Positions 51,307-60,451 of a DNA stretch of 64,000 bases are shown piece by piece; the first letter of the stretch is position 1, and the number at the start of each line of letters is the position of its first letter. Under the pieces are notes generated by a model. It ran no database searches, had not been told where the DNA came from, and worked only from the letters and a program-made list of their open reading frames with translations. The DNA lies in NCBI RefSeq assembly GCF_003480315.1, contig NZ_QUIV01000002.1:177842-241841 (forward strand), read 5' to 3'. The stretch comes from Clostridium sp. AM33-3. Its GTDB lineage: Bacteria; Bacillota; Clostridia; Lachnospirales; Lachnospiraceae. Both the position numbers and the translations under genes were made by a program.

Positions 51307-52509
51307 ATGAAATACGATTTTACTTCGATTCTGGATCGCAACGGAAAAGATGCGATTGCAGTAGAGCACATTCCGATTCCGGGCGCACAGGTGAAGGAAG
51401 GCTTTGACCGGATCCCGATGTGGGTAGCTGACATGAATTTCCCGACCGCACCAACGGTTGTGGAGGCTATGATGGAGCGTGTGCAGCATCCGGCATACGG
51501 ATATTTTGATCCATCGGAAGAATATTACGCTTCCATTATCCGATGGCAGGAGAAGCGCAACGGCGTGACCGGACTCGAGCCGGAGCACATCGGCTATGAA
51601 AATGGCGTGCTGGGCGGTGTGATCAGCGCCCTGAATGTGATGTGTTCCAAAGGGGACAACGTACTGCTTCATTCCCCGACTTATATCGGCTTTACCATGA
51701 GTCTGGAAAACAACGGATATCATATTGTACATTCTCCGCTGGTAAAGGATGAAAACGGTGTCTGGCGCATGGATTTTGAGGATATGGAGAAGAAAATCGT
51801 GAAAAACCGTATTCATGCAGCCGTGTTCTGTTCTCCGCACAACCCATGCGGCCGCGTGTGGGAGCGCTGGGAGATTGAGAAGGCCATGGAGCTTTATAAA
51901 AAGTATGATGTCTTTGTAATCTCAGATGAGATCTGGTCTGATCTGATTCTGGAAGGACACAAACACATTCCAACTCAGTCCGTGAGTGAGGATGCCAGAA
52001 ACCGCACGGTAGCTATGTATGCGCCATCCAAGACATTCAACCTGGCCGGTCTGGTGGGAAGCTACCATATTATTTATAACACCTGGCTGCGGGAGCGCGT
52101 TCTGAAAGAGTCTTCCTTATCTCATTATAATGCAATGAATGTGCTTTCCATGCACGCGCTGGTTGGAGCGTACAAACCGGAGGGCTATGAGTGGCTGGAT
52201 GAGCTGCGCCAGGTGCTGACCGGCAATGTAGAATTTGCCTGCAGATATATTCAGGATCATTTTGAAGGTATCGAGGTATCAAAGCCGGAAGGAACCTACA
52301 TGCTGTTTCTGGACTGCACAAAGTGGTGTGAGAAGCATGGGAAGACGATCGATGAGCTGCAGAGAGCCGGTGTAGAGGTCGGAGTCATCTGGCAGGACGG
52401 CAGACCCTTCCATGGTCCGTGCCATATCCGCATGAATCTGGCGTTGCCATTCAGCCGGGTGCAGGAGGCATTCGAACGGTTGGACCGTTACGTATTTCAT
52501 GCAAATTGA
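51307..52509 (+). CDS. MalY/PatB-family PLP-dependent cystathionine beta-lyase/aminotransferase
   Basis: A 400-residue fold-type I PLP enzyme. PatB/MalY family members cleave cystathionine or cysteine conjugates to a thiol, pyruvate and ammonia. Seen are IPMWVADMNFPTAP near the N terminus, the HPAYGYF loop, FCSPHNPCGRVW, VISDEIWSDL, and the PLP lysine in APSKTFNLAGL. The start at 51307 is preferred because the promoter and spacing fit; the frame could start at 51280. Single gene with its own promoter. Confidence 0.9.
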   Translation: MKYDFTSILDRNGKDAIAVEHIPIPGAQVKEGFDRIPMWVADMNFPTAPTVVEAMMERVQHPAYGYFDPSEEYYASIIRWQEKRNGVTGLEPEHIGYENGVLGGVISALNVMCSKGDNVLLHSPTYIGFTMSLENNGYHIVHSPLVKDENGVWRMDFEDMEKKIVKNRIHAAVFCSPHNPCGRVWERWEIEKAMELYKKYDVFVISDEIWSDLILEGHKHIPTQSVSEDARNRTVAMYAPSKTFNLAGLVGSYHIIYNTWLRERVLKESSLSHYNAMNVLSMHALVGAYKPEGYEWLDELRQVLTGNVEFACRYIQDHFEGIEVSKPEGTYMLFLDCTKWCEKHGKTIDELQRAGVEVGVIWQDGRPFHGPCHIRMNLALPFSRVQEAFERLDRYVFHAN

Positions 52510-52519
52510 AAAAAAAGAG

Positions 52520-52574
52520 TTGACAAAATGAGAAACATCTGCTATATTAATATCAGTAACAATTACTAATATCA
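52520..52574 (+). promoter_or_regulatory. Promoter and operator-like repeats before rubrerythrin gene
   Basis: TTGACA (52520-52525) and TATATT (52543-52548) are spaced by 17 bases. Directly after, TAATATCA occurs twice (52548-52555, 52567-52574) flanking the palindrome GTAACAATTAC. An A/T-rich site here would suit a PerR/Fur-type repressor, but it does not match the PerR consensus closely. Confidence 0.65.
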
Positions 52575-52630
52575 ATCAAGAACAACAAGTTAGAATATCA
52601 CACATCAAATAAGAAAAGGAGATCTGAGTT

Positions 52631-53173
52631 ATGAAGAAATGGGTTTGTACTGTATGCGGTTATGTTTACGAGGGTGAGGCTGCACCGGAGTTCTGCCCGG
52701 TTTGTAAGGCACCGGCTTCCAAGTTCAAAGAGCAGGAGGGCGAGATGACCTGGGCTGCTGAACATGTGGTAGGTGTTGCACAGGGCGTGAGCGAGGATAT
52801 CCTGGCAGACCTTCGCGCAAACTTCGAGGGTGAGTGCTCTGAGGTTGGTATGTATCTGGCTATGGCAAGAGTTGCTCACAGAGAAGGCTATCCGGAGATT
52901 GGTCTTTACTGGGAGAAGGCAGCTTACGAAGAGGCAGAGCACGCTGCAAAGTTTGCAGAGCTGTTAGGTGAGGTCGTAACCGATTCCACCAAGAAAAACC
53001 TGGAGATGAGAGTAGCTGCAGAGCACGGCGCAACCGAGGGCAAGTTCGACCTGGCTAAGCGTGCGAAAGCTGCAAACCTTGACGCGATCCATGACACCGT
53101 TCATGAGATGGCAAAAGACGAGGCTCGTCATGGCAAAGCATTTGAGGGTCTGTTAAAGAGATACTTTGGTTAA
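52631..53173 (+). CDS. Reverse rubrerythrin (N-terminal rubredoxin, C-terminal ferritin-like)
   Basis: Peroxide- and oxygen-reducing protein of anaerobes. The 180-residue protein has the rubredoxin domain first (Cys6, Cys9, Cys22, Cys25), then a four-helix di-iron domain with [30 protein letters not shown], and [13 protein letters not shown] providing the Glu/His ligands. This order is the reverse of classical rubrerythrin. Strong AAAGGAG and promoter; own terminator. Function in oxidative-stress defence is known for the family. Confidence 0.95.
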   Translation: MKKWVCTVCGYVYEGEAAPEFCPVCKAPASKFKEQEGEMTWAAEHVVGVAQGVSEDILADLRANFEGECSEVGMYLAMARVAHREGYPEIGLYWEKAAYEEAEHAAKFAELLGEVVTDSTKKNLEMRVAAEHGATEGKFDLAKRAKAANLDAIHDTVHEMAKDEARHGKAFEGLLKRYFG

Positions 53174-53190
53174 AAATAAGAGATAAAAAT

Positions 53191-53229
53191 AGGAAGGGCC
53201 GCTGTTTGTACAGTGGTCCTTCTTGTTTT
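53191..53229 (+). terminator. Terminator of rubrerythrin gene
   Basis: GAAGGGCCGCTG pairs with CAGTGGTCCTTC (two G-T pairs) across TTTGTA, followed by TTGTTTTG. Confidence 0.8.
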
Positions 53230-53243
53230 GAAAATTTCAGTGC

Positions 53244-54056
53244 TTATCCTTTGGAAATTTTTTGCTGAAATTCGTTTTCGGTTTCTTTCATCAGAAGTTT
53301 TTCCTCCTGAAGCTCTTCTTGTCCTTTTTTTACCAGATTCTTTTCTGCCTGAAGTTCTTTCCGTTCTTTCTTTTCCAAAACTTCCAGATCTTCTTCCTCC
53401 TCGATTAGCATCAGAAGGAAGCAGAGAATCAGAATTCCGCAGGAAATCCATATGGTGCGGTAGGAAAAATACGTGGTCAGGTGACCGCCGCAGGCTGCGC
53501 CAATGGCAAAGGAGGTGATAGCAGTCAGATAGATGGCTGCGGTTTTTCCTTCTTCTTTCTTTTTCCCGGTTATAAACCGGTAGAGATGATCCATACCACT
53601 TCGCAGATTGCCGATACACATGGTGCTGGCATAGGCGCTGCCGCTGACCGTGCGGAAGGACTGCACCTGCATGGCACAGGCAAAGGAGGTAAGCGCGTTT
53701 GCCAGCCAGTTTACCTGTGGCGGCAGAAAACCGACCACAAAGAGCAGCAGGATTTCCATGACCAGAACCAGATGACGCCAGTGGATCTTTCCAGTGTGGC
53801 GGCATTTGCTGCGAATAAAGCAGGCAGTAAGAACGCCAAGCGCAAAACAGAATACCGGGAGAAAATACCGGATGGAATCACGCAAGTCCTCTGAGATCAG
53901 ATAGCAGCCCATCAGAACAATATTTCCGGTCTGTGCGTTTGCAAAAACATGGTCGCGTAAAAAATAAGAACAGGCATCCTGGGTTCCGCCGGACAGATTC
54001 AGCAGAATCATGATGATCAGTGAGTCAGACATTTGATACCCGTGCTTTCGGTTCAT
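53244..54056 (-). CDS. DUF1275/YoaK-family membrane protein with charged C-terminal coil
   Basis: A 270-residue protein with about six helices in residues 8-215, matching the DUF1275 (YoaK) family: LNLSGGTQDACSYFL, ANAQTGNIVLMG, and VQSFRTVSGSAYASTMCIGNLRSG. After the last helix comes a 50-residue tail very rich in Glu, Lys and Gln, probably a coiled coil. Function of the family is not established. Start set at 54056, the ATG best placed behind AGAAGGA; 54086 and 54062 are alternatives. Confidence 0.82.
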   Translation of the reverse strand: MNRKHGYQMSDSLIIMILLNLSGGTQDACSYFLRDHVFANAQTGNIVLMGCYLISEDLRDSIRYFLPVFCFALGVLTACFIRSKCRHTGKIHWRHLVLVMEILLLFVVGFLPPQVNWLANALTSFACAMQVQSFRTVSGSAYASTMCIGNLRSGMDHLYRFITGKKKEEGKTAAIYLTAITSFAIGAACGGHLTTYFSYRTIWISCGILILCFLLMLIEEEEDLEVLEKKERKELQAEKNLVKKGQEELQEEKLLMKETENEFQQKISKG

Positions 54057-54163
54057 GAGCATTCCTTCTTTCCCTTTCCGTTTCATGTTTTACCACTTAT
54101 TCTGGATAAAATCAATCCATTTTTGCCGGTTTTTTGTTTCACAGGAAATATAGTATCCGTCAA

Positions 54164-54193
54164 TTGACAAAATCAGATTTATGAGTGTATAGT
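54164..54193 (+). promoter_or_regulatory. Promoter of AEC transporter gene
   Basis: TTGACA (54164-54169) and TATAGT (54188-54193) with 18 bases between them, about 80 bases before the start codon. Confidence 0.65.
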
Positions 54194-54274
54194 AAAGCTC
54201 AGCAAATTACAGTGGTGACGCTAAAGAAAAACTGCGGAAATTTGTAATATATGAAAAAACAGAGGTAGAAATCT

Positions 54275-55219
54275 ATGGAAAATCTGATATTCAGCCTGAA
54301 TGCCACGATTCCCATCTTTTTGATGATGGTGCTGGGCGTGTTTTTCAGGAAAACAGGGCTTTTGAAGGAAAATATGATCAATGGCCTGAACCAGTTTGTG
54401 TTTAAGGCAACGCTGCCGGTATTGCTGTTTGGCGACCTGGCAAAGCAGGATTTTGCCGAGGCATGGAATGGAAAATTTGTAGCGTTCTGCTTTGTGGTGA
54501 CACTGGTGAGCATTTCTCTTGTAGCGCTGATGTCCATGGCGCTGAAAGACAAATCCCAGCGCGGGGAATTCATTCAGGGTGCATACCGCAGCAGTGCGGC
54601 GATCCTTGGCATTGCGTTTATCACGAATATCTATGGCAATTCCGGCATGGCACCGCTGATGATCATTGGCAGTGTGCCGCTTTACAACATTATGGCAGTT
54701 GTTGTTCTTTCCTTCACAAAACCGGGACAGAATGGGATGAGTCCGGAACTGATCAAAAAGACCTTAAAGGGAATTGCGACTAATCCGATCATTCTGGGAA
54801 TTCTGGCAGGTGTATTGTGGTCAGTCTTACGGCTTCCGATGCCAACAATCCTTACAAAGACGGTTTCCAGTCTTGGCGGTCTGACAACACCTCTCGGACT
54901 GATGGCAATGGGCGCTGCCTTTAACTGGAGCGAAGCGAAATCCGGCATGGGGCCGGCATTCGCGGCAAGCTTCATGAAGCTGATCGGTCTGTGTACGCTC
55001 TTCCTTCCGGTGGCGGTGCTTCTGGGCTTTCGTGAGGCAGAGCTGATCGCAATTTTGGTCATGCTGGGTTCCAGCACCACCGTTAGCAGCTACGTTATGG
55101 CCCGGAATATGGGACACAGCGGTGTTTTAAGCTCCAGCATTGTGGCAATCACCACACTGGGAAGCGCGTTTTCCCTGACATTCTGGCTGTATGTGTTAAA
55201 GACTCTGGCACTGATCTGA
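54275..55219 (+). CDS. AEC-family (auxin efflux carrier-like) transporter
   Basis: A 314-residue membrane protein with about ten helices in two halves. Family features include NATIPIFLMMVLGVFFRKTGLL at the N terminus, NQFVFKATLPVLLF, YRSSAAILGIAF and the C-terminal AILVMLGSSTTVSSYVMARNMG. Bacterial members export or import organic acids such as malate or malonate; this one's substrate is unknown. Single gene with promoter and terminator. Confidence 0.9.
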   Translation: MENLIFSLNATIPIFLMMVLGVFFRKTGLLKENMINGLNQFVFKATLPVLLFGDLAKQDFAEAWNGKFVAFCFVVTLVSISLVALMSMALKDKSQRGEFIQGAYRSSAAILGIAFITNIYGNSGMAPLMIIGSVPLYNIMAVVVLSFTKPGQNGMSPELIKKTLKGIATNPIILGILAGVLWSVLRLPMPTILTKTVSSLGGLTTPLGLMAMGAAFNWSEAKSGMGPAFAASFMKLIGLCTLFLPVAVLLGFREAELIAILVMLGSSTTVSSYVMARNMGHSGVLSSSIVAITTLGSAFSLTFWLYVLKTLALI

Positions 55220-55271
55220 ACAGATCAGGTATAAGCAGTCGGTTGTAAATAACTAAAACATAATTGATTAA

Positions 55272-55320
55272 AACAAAACCCCCCGGGGCGTAGCTTCTAC
55301 ACTGCGTTCCGGGGGTTTAT
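55272..55320. terminator. Bidirectional terminator between AEC and pot genes
   Basis: AACCCCCCGG pairs with CCGGGGGTT around an inner ACGC/GCGT-like stem; on the minus strand TTTTGTTTTAAT follows, serving the pot operon. Confidence 0.85.
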
Positions 55321-55339
55321 CGTCTTTACTTATCAATAT

Positions 55340-56458
55340 TTACTTGGACTTAACTTCCTTCCATGCCTCATTGTAAAGCTCATCCACATCATCGCCCAGG
55401 TACTTTAATACCTCGGCATTCTTGATGGAGTCGATGTCCGGGAAAACTGCCTTGTTGTTCTGCATGTCCTCATCTAACAGCTCAAATGTGCCCTTGTTCG
55501 GGGTGGAGTAGGTGATGTACTCAAAGTTCTTCTTTGCGATGTCCGGTCTGCACAGGAAGTTGATCCACTTCTCAGCATTCTCTTTGTTTTTCGCATTTTT
55601 CGGGATGACCCAGCAGTCGATGAACAGGTCGGTGCCCTCTTCTGGGATCACATATTCCAGGTTGTCGGTGCCGTCCTCGCCCTGAATGTAGAGCATCTCG
55701 CCGGAGTAGATGATGCCGACAGCGGCCTCGCCGCCGATCATCTTGTCACGAACCTGGTCTACCACATAAGCCTGGACCAGTGGCTTCTGGTCGATCAGAT
55801 CCTGCTTGGCCTTGTTGATCTCATCCGGGTTGGTGCTGTTTAAGGAGTAGCCGTTTTTCTTTAGACCGGTCATGAAGGCGCTGCGGATGCTGTCCTGCAT
55901 GAGGATCTCGCCGCTTAAGCGCTCATCCCACAGGTCTGCCCATTTGGTCGGTGCCGGAACGCCAAGCTCCTGCAGGCGCTCCTTATTGTAGAGGATGCCG
56001 ATGGTGCCCCAGGTGTACGGAACGGCGTATTTGTTTTCCGGATCGAAGGATTTTGACAGCTCCATGTAAAGGGGATCAATCTGGTCAATGTTCGGTACAT
56101 TATCAAAGTTGATCTCAGCCAGAAGGTCGTGCTCGCGCATTTTCTGGATCATGAAATCAGACGGACATACCGCATCGTAGGCAATGCCGCCGGCCTCGAT
56201 GACCGGATACATCTCCTCGTTGGTCTCGAACAGGTCATAGACAACCTTGATTCCGGTTTCTTCCTCGAATTCATCAATGACGGTTTCATCAATGTACTCG
56301 CCCCAGTTGTAAACATAGAGCTCTCCGGCGTCACCGGATGCGGCGGAATCACCGGAATTACCGGAAGCAGAGCTGTCAGACGCAGAAGCGCCGCAGCCAG
56401 TTACAGCAAGTGCCGCTGCGGACAGTGCCGCAGCAGATACGATCCATCTTTTTTTCAT
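55340..56458 (-). CDS. potD: Spermidine/putrescine-binding lipoprotein, copy 1 (distal)
   Basis: Extracellular ligand-binding part of the polyamine importer. The 372-residue protein has a lipoprotein signal ending VTGC (Cys22), a Ser/Gly/Asp linker and the PotD fold starting LYVYNWGEYIDETVI. Further landmarks are YDLFETNEEMYPVIEAG, CPSDFMIQKM, VPYTWGTIGILYN and DYNLEYVIPEEGT-like EYVIPEEGTDLFID. It is a tandem duplicate of the gene at 56503, long stretches being identical. AGAGGAG precedes the ATG. Last gene of the pot operon. Confidence 0.93.
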   Translation of the reverse strand: MKKRWIVSAAALSAAALAVTGCGASASDSSASGNSGDSAASGDAGELYVYNWGEYIDETVIDEFEEETGIKVVYDLFETNEEMYPVIEAGGIAYDAVCPSDFMIQKMREHDLLAEINFDNVPNIDQIDPLYMELSKSFDPENKYAVPYTWGTIGILYNKERLQELGVPAPTKWADLWDERLSGEILMQDSIRSAFMTGLKKNGYSLNSTNPDEINKAKQDLIDQKPLVQAYVVDQVRDKMIGGEAAVGIIYSGEMLYIQGEDGTDNLEYVIPEEGTDLFIDCWVIPKNAKNKENAEKWINFLCRPDIAKKNFEYITYSTPNKGTFELLDEDMQNNKAVFPDIDSIKNAEVLKYLGDDVDELYNEAWKEVKSK

Positions 56459-56502
56459 TTTCTCAATCTCCTCTTGTATTGCGTAATATGTCTGAATTTT
56501 AT

Positions 56503-57633
56503 TTAGTTTGCTTTGACTTCTTTCCAGAGCTCATTGTAAATAGCATCTGTCTCATCACCAAGGTACTGATAAACCTCAGAATCCTTCAGGGAATCGATAT
56601 CCGGGAAGACTGCCTTGTTGTTCTGCATGTCCTCGTCTAACAGCTCGAATGCGCCTTTGTTCGGGGTCGGGTAGGTGATGTACTCAAAGTTTGCCTTCGC
56701 GATTTCCGGACGGCACATAAAGTCAATCCATTTTTCTGCATTTTCTTTGTTTTTCGCGTTTTTCGGAATGACCCAGGAATCCAGCCACAGGTTGGTTCCC
56801 TCTTCCGGGATCACATATTCCAGATTATAGTCGAGCCCCAGATTTGCAACCTCATCCTGGATATAAAGCATCTCGCCGGAATAGATGACACCGACAGCAG
56901 CCTCGCCGCCGATCATCTTATCTCTTACCTGGTCGATGACATAAGCCTGGACAAGTGGTTTCTGGTCAATCAGCTCCTGCTTTGCCTGCTCAAGCTCGTC
57001 CTTGCTTTCGCTGTTCATGGAGTAGCCGTCTTTTTTTAATGCTACCATGAAGGCGTCGCGGACGCTGTCCTGCATGAGGATTTCGCCGCTTAAGCGTTCA
57101 TCCCACAGATCAGCCCATTTGGTCGGTGCCGGAACGCCAAGCTCGTCTAACAGCCTGGTATTGTACAGGATACCGACCGTCCCCCAGCAGTAAGGAACAG
57201 AGTATTTGTTTTCCGGGTCAAAGGCCTGGGACATTTCCATGTAAGCCGGATCAATCTGGTCAATATTCGGAATGTTGTCGAAGTTTAATTCAGCCAGCAG
57301 GTCGTTTTCGCGCATCTTCTGGATCATATAATCGGACGGACATACGACATCGTAGTTGACAGCACCGGCCTCGATGACCGGATACATTTCCTCGTTGGTC
57401 TCAAACAGGTCGTAAACAACGGTAATGCCGGTCTCATCCTCAAACTGGGAGATCACATTCTCGTCAATGTACTCGCCCCAGTTGTAAACGTAGAGCTCGC
57501 CGCCATCTGCACTGCCGGAAGCAGCGGAATCCGTGCCGGAGGCTCCGGTGTTTCCGGATGCACCGCAGCCGGACAGAAGGGCGGAAGCGGCAGTAAGGCC
57601 TGCCATGGAAATTGCAAATACTTTCTTTTTCAT
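56503..57633 (-). CDS. potD: Spermidine/putrescine-binding lipoprotein, copy 2 (proximal)
   Basis: A 376-residue PotD with lipobox LSGC and the same domain content as its neighbour. Differences cluster in the signal/linker and at scattered positions of the binding domain; one short insertion (EVANLGLDYN region) lies before EYVIPEEGTNLWLD. The two copies may differ in polyamine preference. The start is set at 57633, where GAGAGGAG has proper spacing, rather than at 57639. It follows potC by 33 bases. Confidence 0.93.
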   Translation of the reverse strand: MKKKVFAISMAGLTAASALLSGCGASGNTGASGTDSAASGSADGGELYVYNWGEYIDENVISQFEDETGITVVYDLFETNEEMYPVIEAGAVNYDVVCPSDYMIQKMRENDLLAELNFDNIPNIDQIDPAYMEMSQAFDPENKYSVPYCWGTVGILYNTRLLDELGVPAPTKWADLWDERLSGEILMQDSVRDAFMVALKKDGYSMNSESKDELEQAKQELIDQKPLVQAYVIDQVRDKMIGGEAAVGVIYSGEMLYIQDEVANLGLDYNLEYVIPEEGTNLWLDSWVIPKNAKNKENAEKWIDFMCRPEIAKANFEYITYPTPNKGAFELLDEDMQNNKAVFPDIDSLKDSEVYQYLGDETDAIYNELWKEVKAN

Positions 57634-57666
57634 AGTCATCTCCTCTCAATCTTGATTTCGGTAATA

Positions 57667-58461
57667 TTAAGTCTCCTGCTTTTTCTTCGGAGCAAAATTG
57701 CTGATCAGAAGCAGGGCCAGGACAGACACGAAGATCACAGTGGACAGTGCGTACATGGACGGCTTGATGCCGCGGCGTACCTCACTGTAGATCAGGGTGG
57801 ACAGGGTGTTGATGCCAGCGCCTCTGGTAAAGTGGGTGATGATGAAATCATCCAGGGACATGGTGAAGGCCAGCAGAAAGCCGGAAAGCACACCCGGTAA
57901 AATGTCCGGGAACACTACCTTAAAGAAGGCCCGCAGCGGGCTTGCGCCAAGATCCAGCGCTGCCTCGTAGGTGAAGCGGTTGGTCTGCTTTAATTTTGGC
58001 ATGACGCTTAGGATCACATAGGGAATATTGAAGGTGATGTGGGCGATCAGCACGGTTTTAAAGCCAAGGGATACGCCGAAAGCGATGAAGGCCAGCATCA
58101 GGGAGATGCCGGTCACGATATCGGCATTTAACATCGGGATATTGGTGATTCCCATGACGATGGTCTGGGGAACCTGTTTCATGCTGCTGATGGCAATGGA
58201 AGCCGCAGTGCCGATTATGGTGGCGATCAGTGCGGACAAAAATGCGATCAGCAGGGTGTTCTGCAAAGCGGCCATGATGTTGCGGCTGGCAAACATCTGG
58301 GTGTACCACTGCAGCGTGAACCCGCCCCATTGGGTACGGGATTTGGAACTGTTAAAGGATAACACCACCATGGTGGCAATCGGCGCGTATAAAAACAGCA
58401 TGATGAGCACCAGGTAGAAATCCTGCAGGAACCGTCTGAAATTCTGTCGGATCTTATTCAT
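57667..58461 (-). CDS. potC: Spermidine/putrescine ABC importer permease PotC
   Basis: A 264-residue permease with six helices. The EAA loop EAALDLGASPLRAFFKVVFPDILPGVLSG contacts PotA; VVLSFNSSKSRTQWGGFTLQWYTQMF near the N terminus is typical of PotC. Its start shares one base with the stop of potB. AAGGGAG precedes it. Confidence 0.95.
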   Translation of the reverse strand: MNKIRQNFRRFLQDFYLVLIMLFLYAPIATMVVLSFNSSKSRTQWGGFTLQWYTQMFASRNIMAALQNTLLIAFLSALIATIIGTAASIAISSMKQVPQTIVMGITNIPMLNADIVTGISLMLAFIAFGVSLGFKTVLIAHITFNIPYVILSVMPKLKQTNRFTYEAALDLGASPLRAFFKVVFPDILPGVLSGFLLAFTMSLDDFIITHFTRGAGINTLSTLIYSEVRRGIKPSMYALSTVIFVSVLALLLISNFAPKKKQET

Positions 58462-59273
58462 TAGAATGTACTCCCTTCGCCGTTTTTATCGTATTTTGCG
58501 ATCAGCGCCATGCTGATCAGGATGAAGACCATGAGAACCAGGGAGAGGCCGGAGCCTAAGTTCCAGTTGCTGCCCTTGGTGAACTCCTGCTCAATGACGT
58601 TGCCGATCAGGAGGATCTTGCTGCCGCCCAGTAAGTTGGAGATTACGAAGGTGGTCAGGGATGGTACAAATACCATGGTAATGCCGCTGATGATACCCGG
58701 CACGCTTAAGGGAAGCCATACCCACAAAAGCGTCTGGGTAAAGCTCGCGCCCAGGTCCCTTGCTGCGTTGATGGTGTTGTCATCGATCTTGCACAGCACG
58801 TTATAGATAGGAAGCACCATAAACGGCAGGAAGTTGTAGACCATGCCCAGGATGATGGCGCCCGGTGTGTTGATCAGGCTCTGGTTCGGCAGGTGCAGGG
58901 CGGTTAAGATGCCGTTGATGACACCGCTTTTCTCCAGAAGGGTCTGCCATGCCAGGGTGCGCAGCAGAAAGTTCATCCACATCGGAAGAATGAAGATGAA
59001 AACAATGAAGCTGCCCTGGCCGATGCCGCGGTTACGCAGGATCATGGCCAGCGGATAGGCTAAGAGCAGGCAGATGACCGTACTCACCAGGGATAATCCC
59101 AGGGAGAGATACAGCGCCTTCACATGCTCCGGGGTGGAGATGGAGAGCACATTTGCCAGGGTGAAAGCCCCGGACTTATCCGTCAGTCCGTAATACACGA
59201 TCAGAAGCAGCGGAATGACGATGAAACCAACCATCCAGACCAGGTACGGTCCGGCTAACCATTTCTTATTCAT
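58461..59273 (-). CDS. potB: Spermidine/putrescine ABC importer permease PotB
   Basis: A 270-residue permease with six helices, beginning [25 protein letters not shown]. The EAA loop is [29 protein letters not shown]. Its ATG at 59273 lies within the last codons of potA, so the two genes are translationally coupled; the alternative ATG at 59294 has no ribosome binding site. Confidence 0.94.
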   Translation of the reverse strand: MNKKWLAGPYLVWMVGFIVIPLLLIVYYGLTDKSGAFTLANVLSISTPEHVKALYLSLGLSLVSTVICLLLAYPLAMILRNRGIGQGSFIVFIFILPMWMNFLLRTLAWQTLLEKSGVINGILTALHLPNQSLINTPGAIILGMVYNFLPFMVLPIYNVLCKIDDNTINAARDLGASFTQTLLWVWLPLSVPGIISGITMVFVPSLTTFVISNLLGGSKILLIGNVIEQEFTKGSNWNLGSGLSLVLMVFILISMALIAKYDKNGEGSTF

Positions 59274-60342
59274 TGACTCCCACAGCCTCCTCATCCTCTG
59301 ATGCCGGTTTGTTCATGATCTGGATATCGAACGGATCCACCTTGATGCCGACCTGTTTTCCTACCGGGCACATATCGGTGCTGTGGACCAGCCATTCGAA
59401 GCCGTCCGGAGTGGTAACCTCCATTTCGTAGTGAACGCCTTTGAAGATCAGATGCGTGCAGGTGCCCACCAGGGTGCCCTCGGACGGGTCAACCAGATCA
59501 ATATCCTCCGGACGGATCACTACGTCAACCGGCTTATTGTTGCCAAAGCCTTTGTCCACGCAGGCGAATCTTGCACCGAAGATTTCAACCAGCTCATCGC
59601 GGAGCATGATGCCGGGAACGATGTTGCTCTCGCCGATGAAGTCTGCCACGAAGGCATTTTCCGGCTCGTTGTAGATCTGTTCCGGGGTACCCATCTGCTG
59701 GATGTAGCCCTGGTTCATGACTACGATGGTGTCAGACATGGTCAGTGCCTCCTCCTGATCGTGGGTGACATAGATGAAGGTGATGCCAAGCTCATTTTTT
59801 AAGCGGATCAGCTCATACTGCATGTCCTGGCGCAGCTTTAAGTCCAGGGCGCCTAACGGCTCGTCTAAGAGCAGCAGGCGAGGCTCGTTGACAATAGCGC
59901 GGGCAATGGCGATACGCTGCTGCTGACCGCCGCTTAAGGAGTCTACGGTACGCTTCTCGTATCCGTCCAGGTTTACCAGCTTCAGGGCGTATTTGATCTT
60001 ATCGTCAATGTAGGCCTTGGATTTTCCCTTGATCTTTAAGCCGAAGGCAATGTTTTCCGCGATATTCATGTGGGTGAACAGGGCATATTTCTGGAATACC
60101 GTGTTTAACTGGCGTTTGTTCGGCGGCAGCTTGCTGATGTCAACACCGTCGAAGATGACCTTTCCGGTGTCGGCGGTCTCGAAGCCGCCGATGATGCGCA
60201 GGGTTGTGGTCTTGCCGCAGCCGCTGGGACCAAGTAAGGTTACGAAAGAGTTTTCTTTTACGGAAAGGCTGAGGTCATCTAAGACCATGGTATTGTCAAA
60301 GCTTTTTGAAATATTGACCAAATCGATCAGGGGCTGTGCCAT
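59266..60342 (-). CDS. potA: Spermidine/putrescine ABC importer ATPase PotA
   Basis: A 358-residue ATPase. Walker A is GPSGCGKTT (about 38-46), signature [14 protein letters not shown], Walker [14 protein letters not shown] loop YVTHDQ; the C-terminal TOBE domain (about 275-345) has [12 protein letters not shown]. First gene of the pot operon, with TAGGAGG before the ATG, a likely -10 and a palindrome TCACATGTGA just upstream. Confidence 0.96.
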   Translation of the reverse strand: MAQPLIDLVNISKSFDNTMVLDDLSLSVKENSFVTLLGPSGCGKTTTLRIIGGFETADTGKVIFDGVDISKLPPNKRQLNTVFQKYALFTHMNIAENIAFGLKIKGKSKAYIDDKIKYALKLVNLDGYEKRTVDSLSGGQQQRIAIARAIVNEPRLLLLDEPLGALDLKLRQDMQYELIRLKNELGITFIYVTHDQEEALTMSDTIVVMNQGYIQQMGTPEQIYNEPENAFVADFIGESNIVPGIMLRDELVEIFGARFACVDKGFGNNKPVDVVIRPEDIDLVDPSEGTLVGTCTHLIFKGVHYEMEVTTPDGFEWLVHSTDMCPVGKQVGIKVDPFDIQIMNKPASEDEEAVGVNE

Positions 60343-60365
60343 CGCAGTATTCCTCCTAAAGTAAG

Positions 60366-60384
60366 TTTATAAATTCACATGTGA
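60366..60384 (-). promoter_or_regulatory. -10 element and TCACATGTGA palindrome before potA
   Basis: On the minus strand TATAAA (60366-60371) is preceded directly by the perfect 10-bp palindrome TCACATGTGA (60375-60384). This is a candidate operator, possibly for the XRE-cupin regulator upstream. No convincing -35 is visible. Confidence 0.45.
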
Positions 60385-60413
60385 TATTCGTGACTGTTTT
60401 CAAGGTTTTGTAT

Positions 60414-60443
60414 GCTGCAGCCTGGCAGTGTGCGGGCTGCAGC
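60414..60443 (-). other. Stem-loop between XRE-cupin regulator gene and potA
   Basis: GCTGCAGCC (60414-60422) and GGCTGCAGC (60435-60443) form a perfect 9-bp stem just beyond the regulator's stop codon. It lacks a T run on the minus strand, so it may slow or partly end transcription rather than terminate it fully. Confidence 0.5.
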
Positions 60444-60451
60444 CGGATGGT

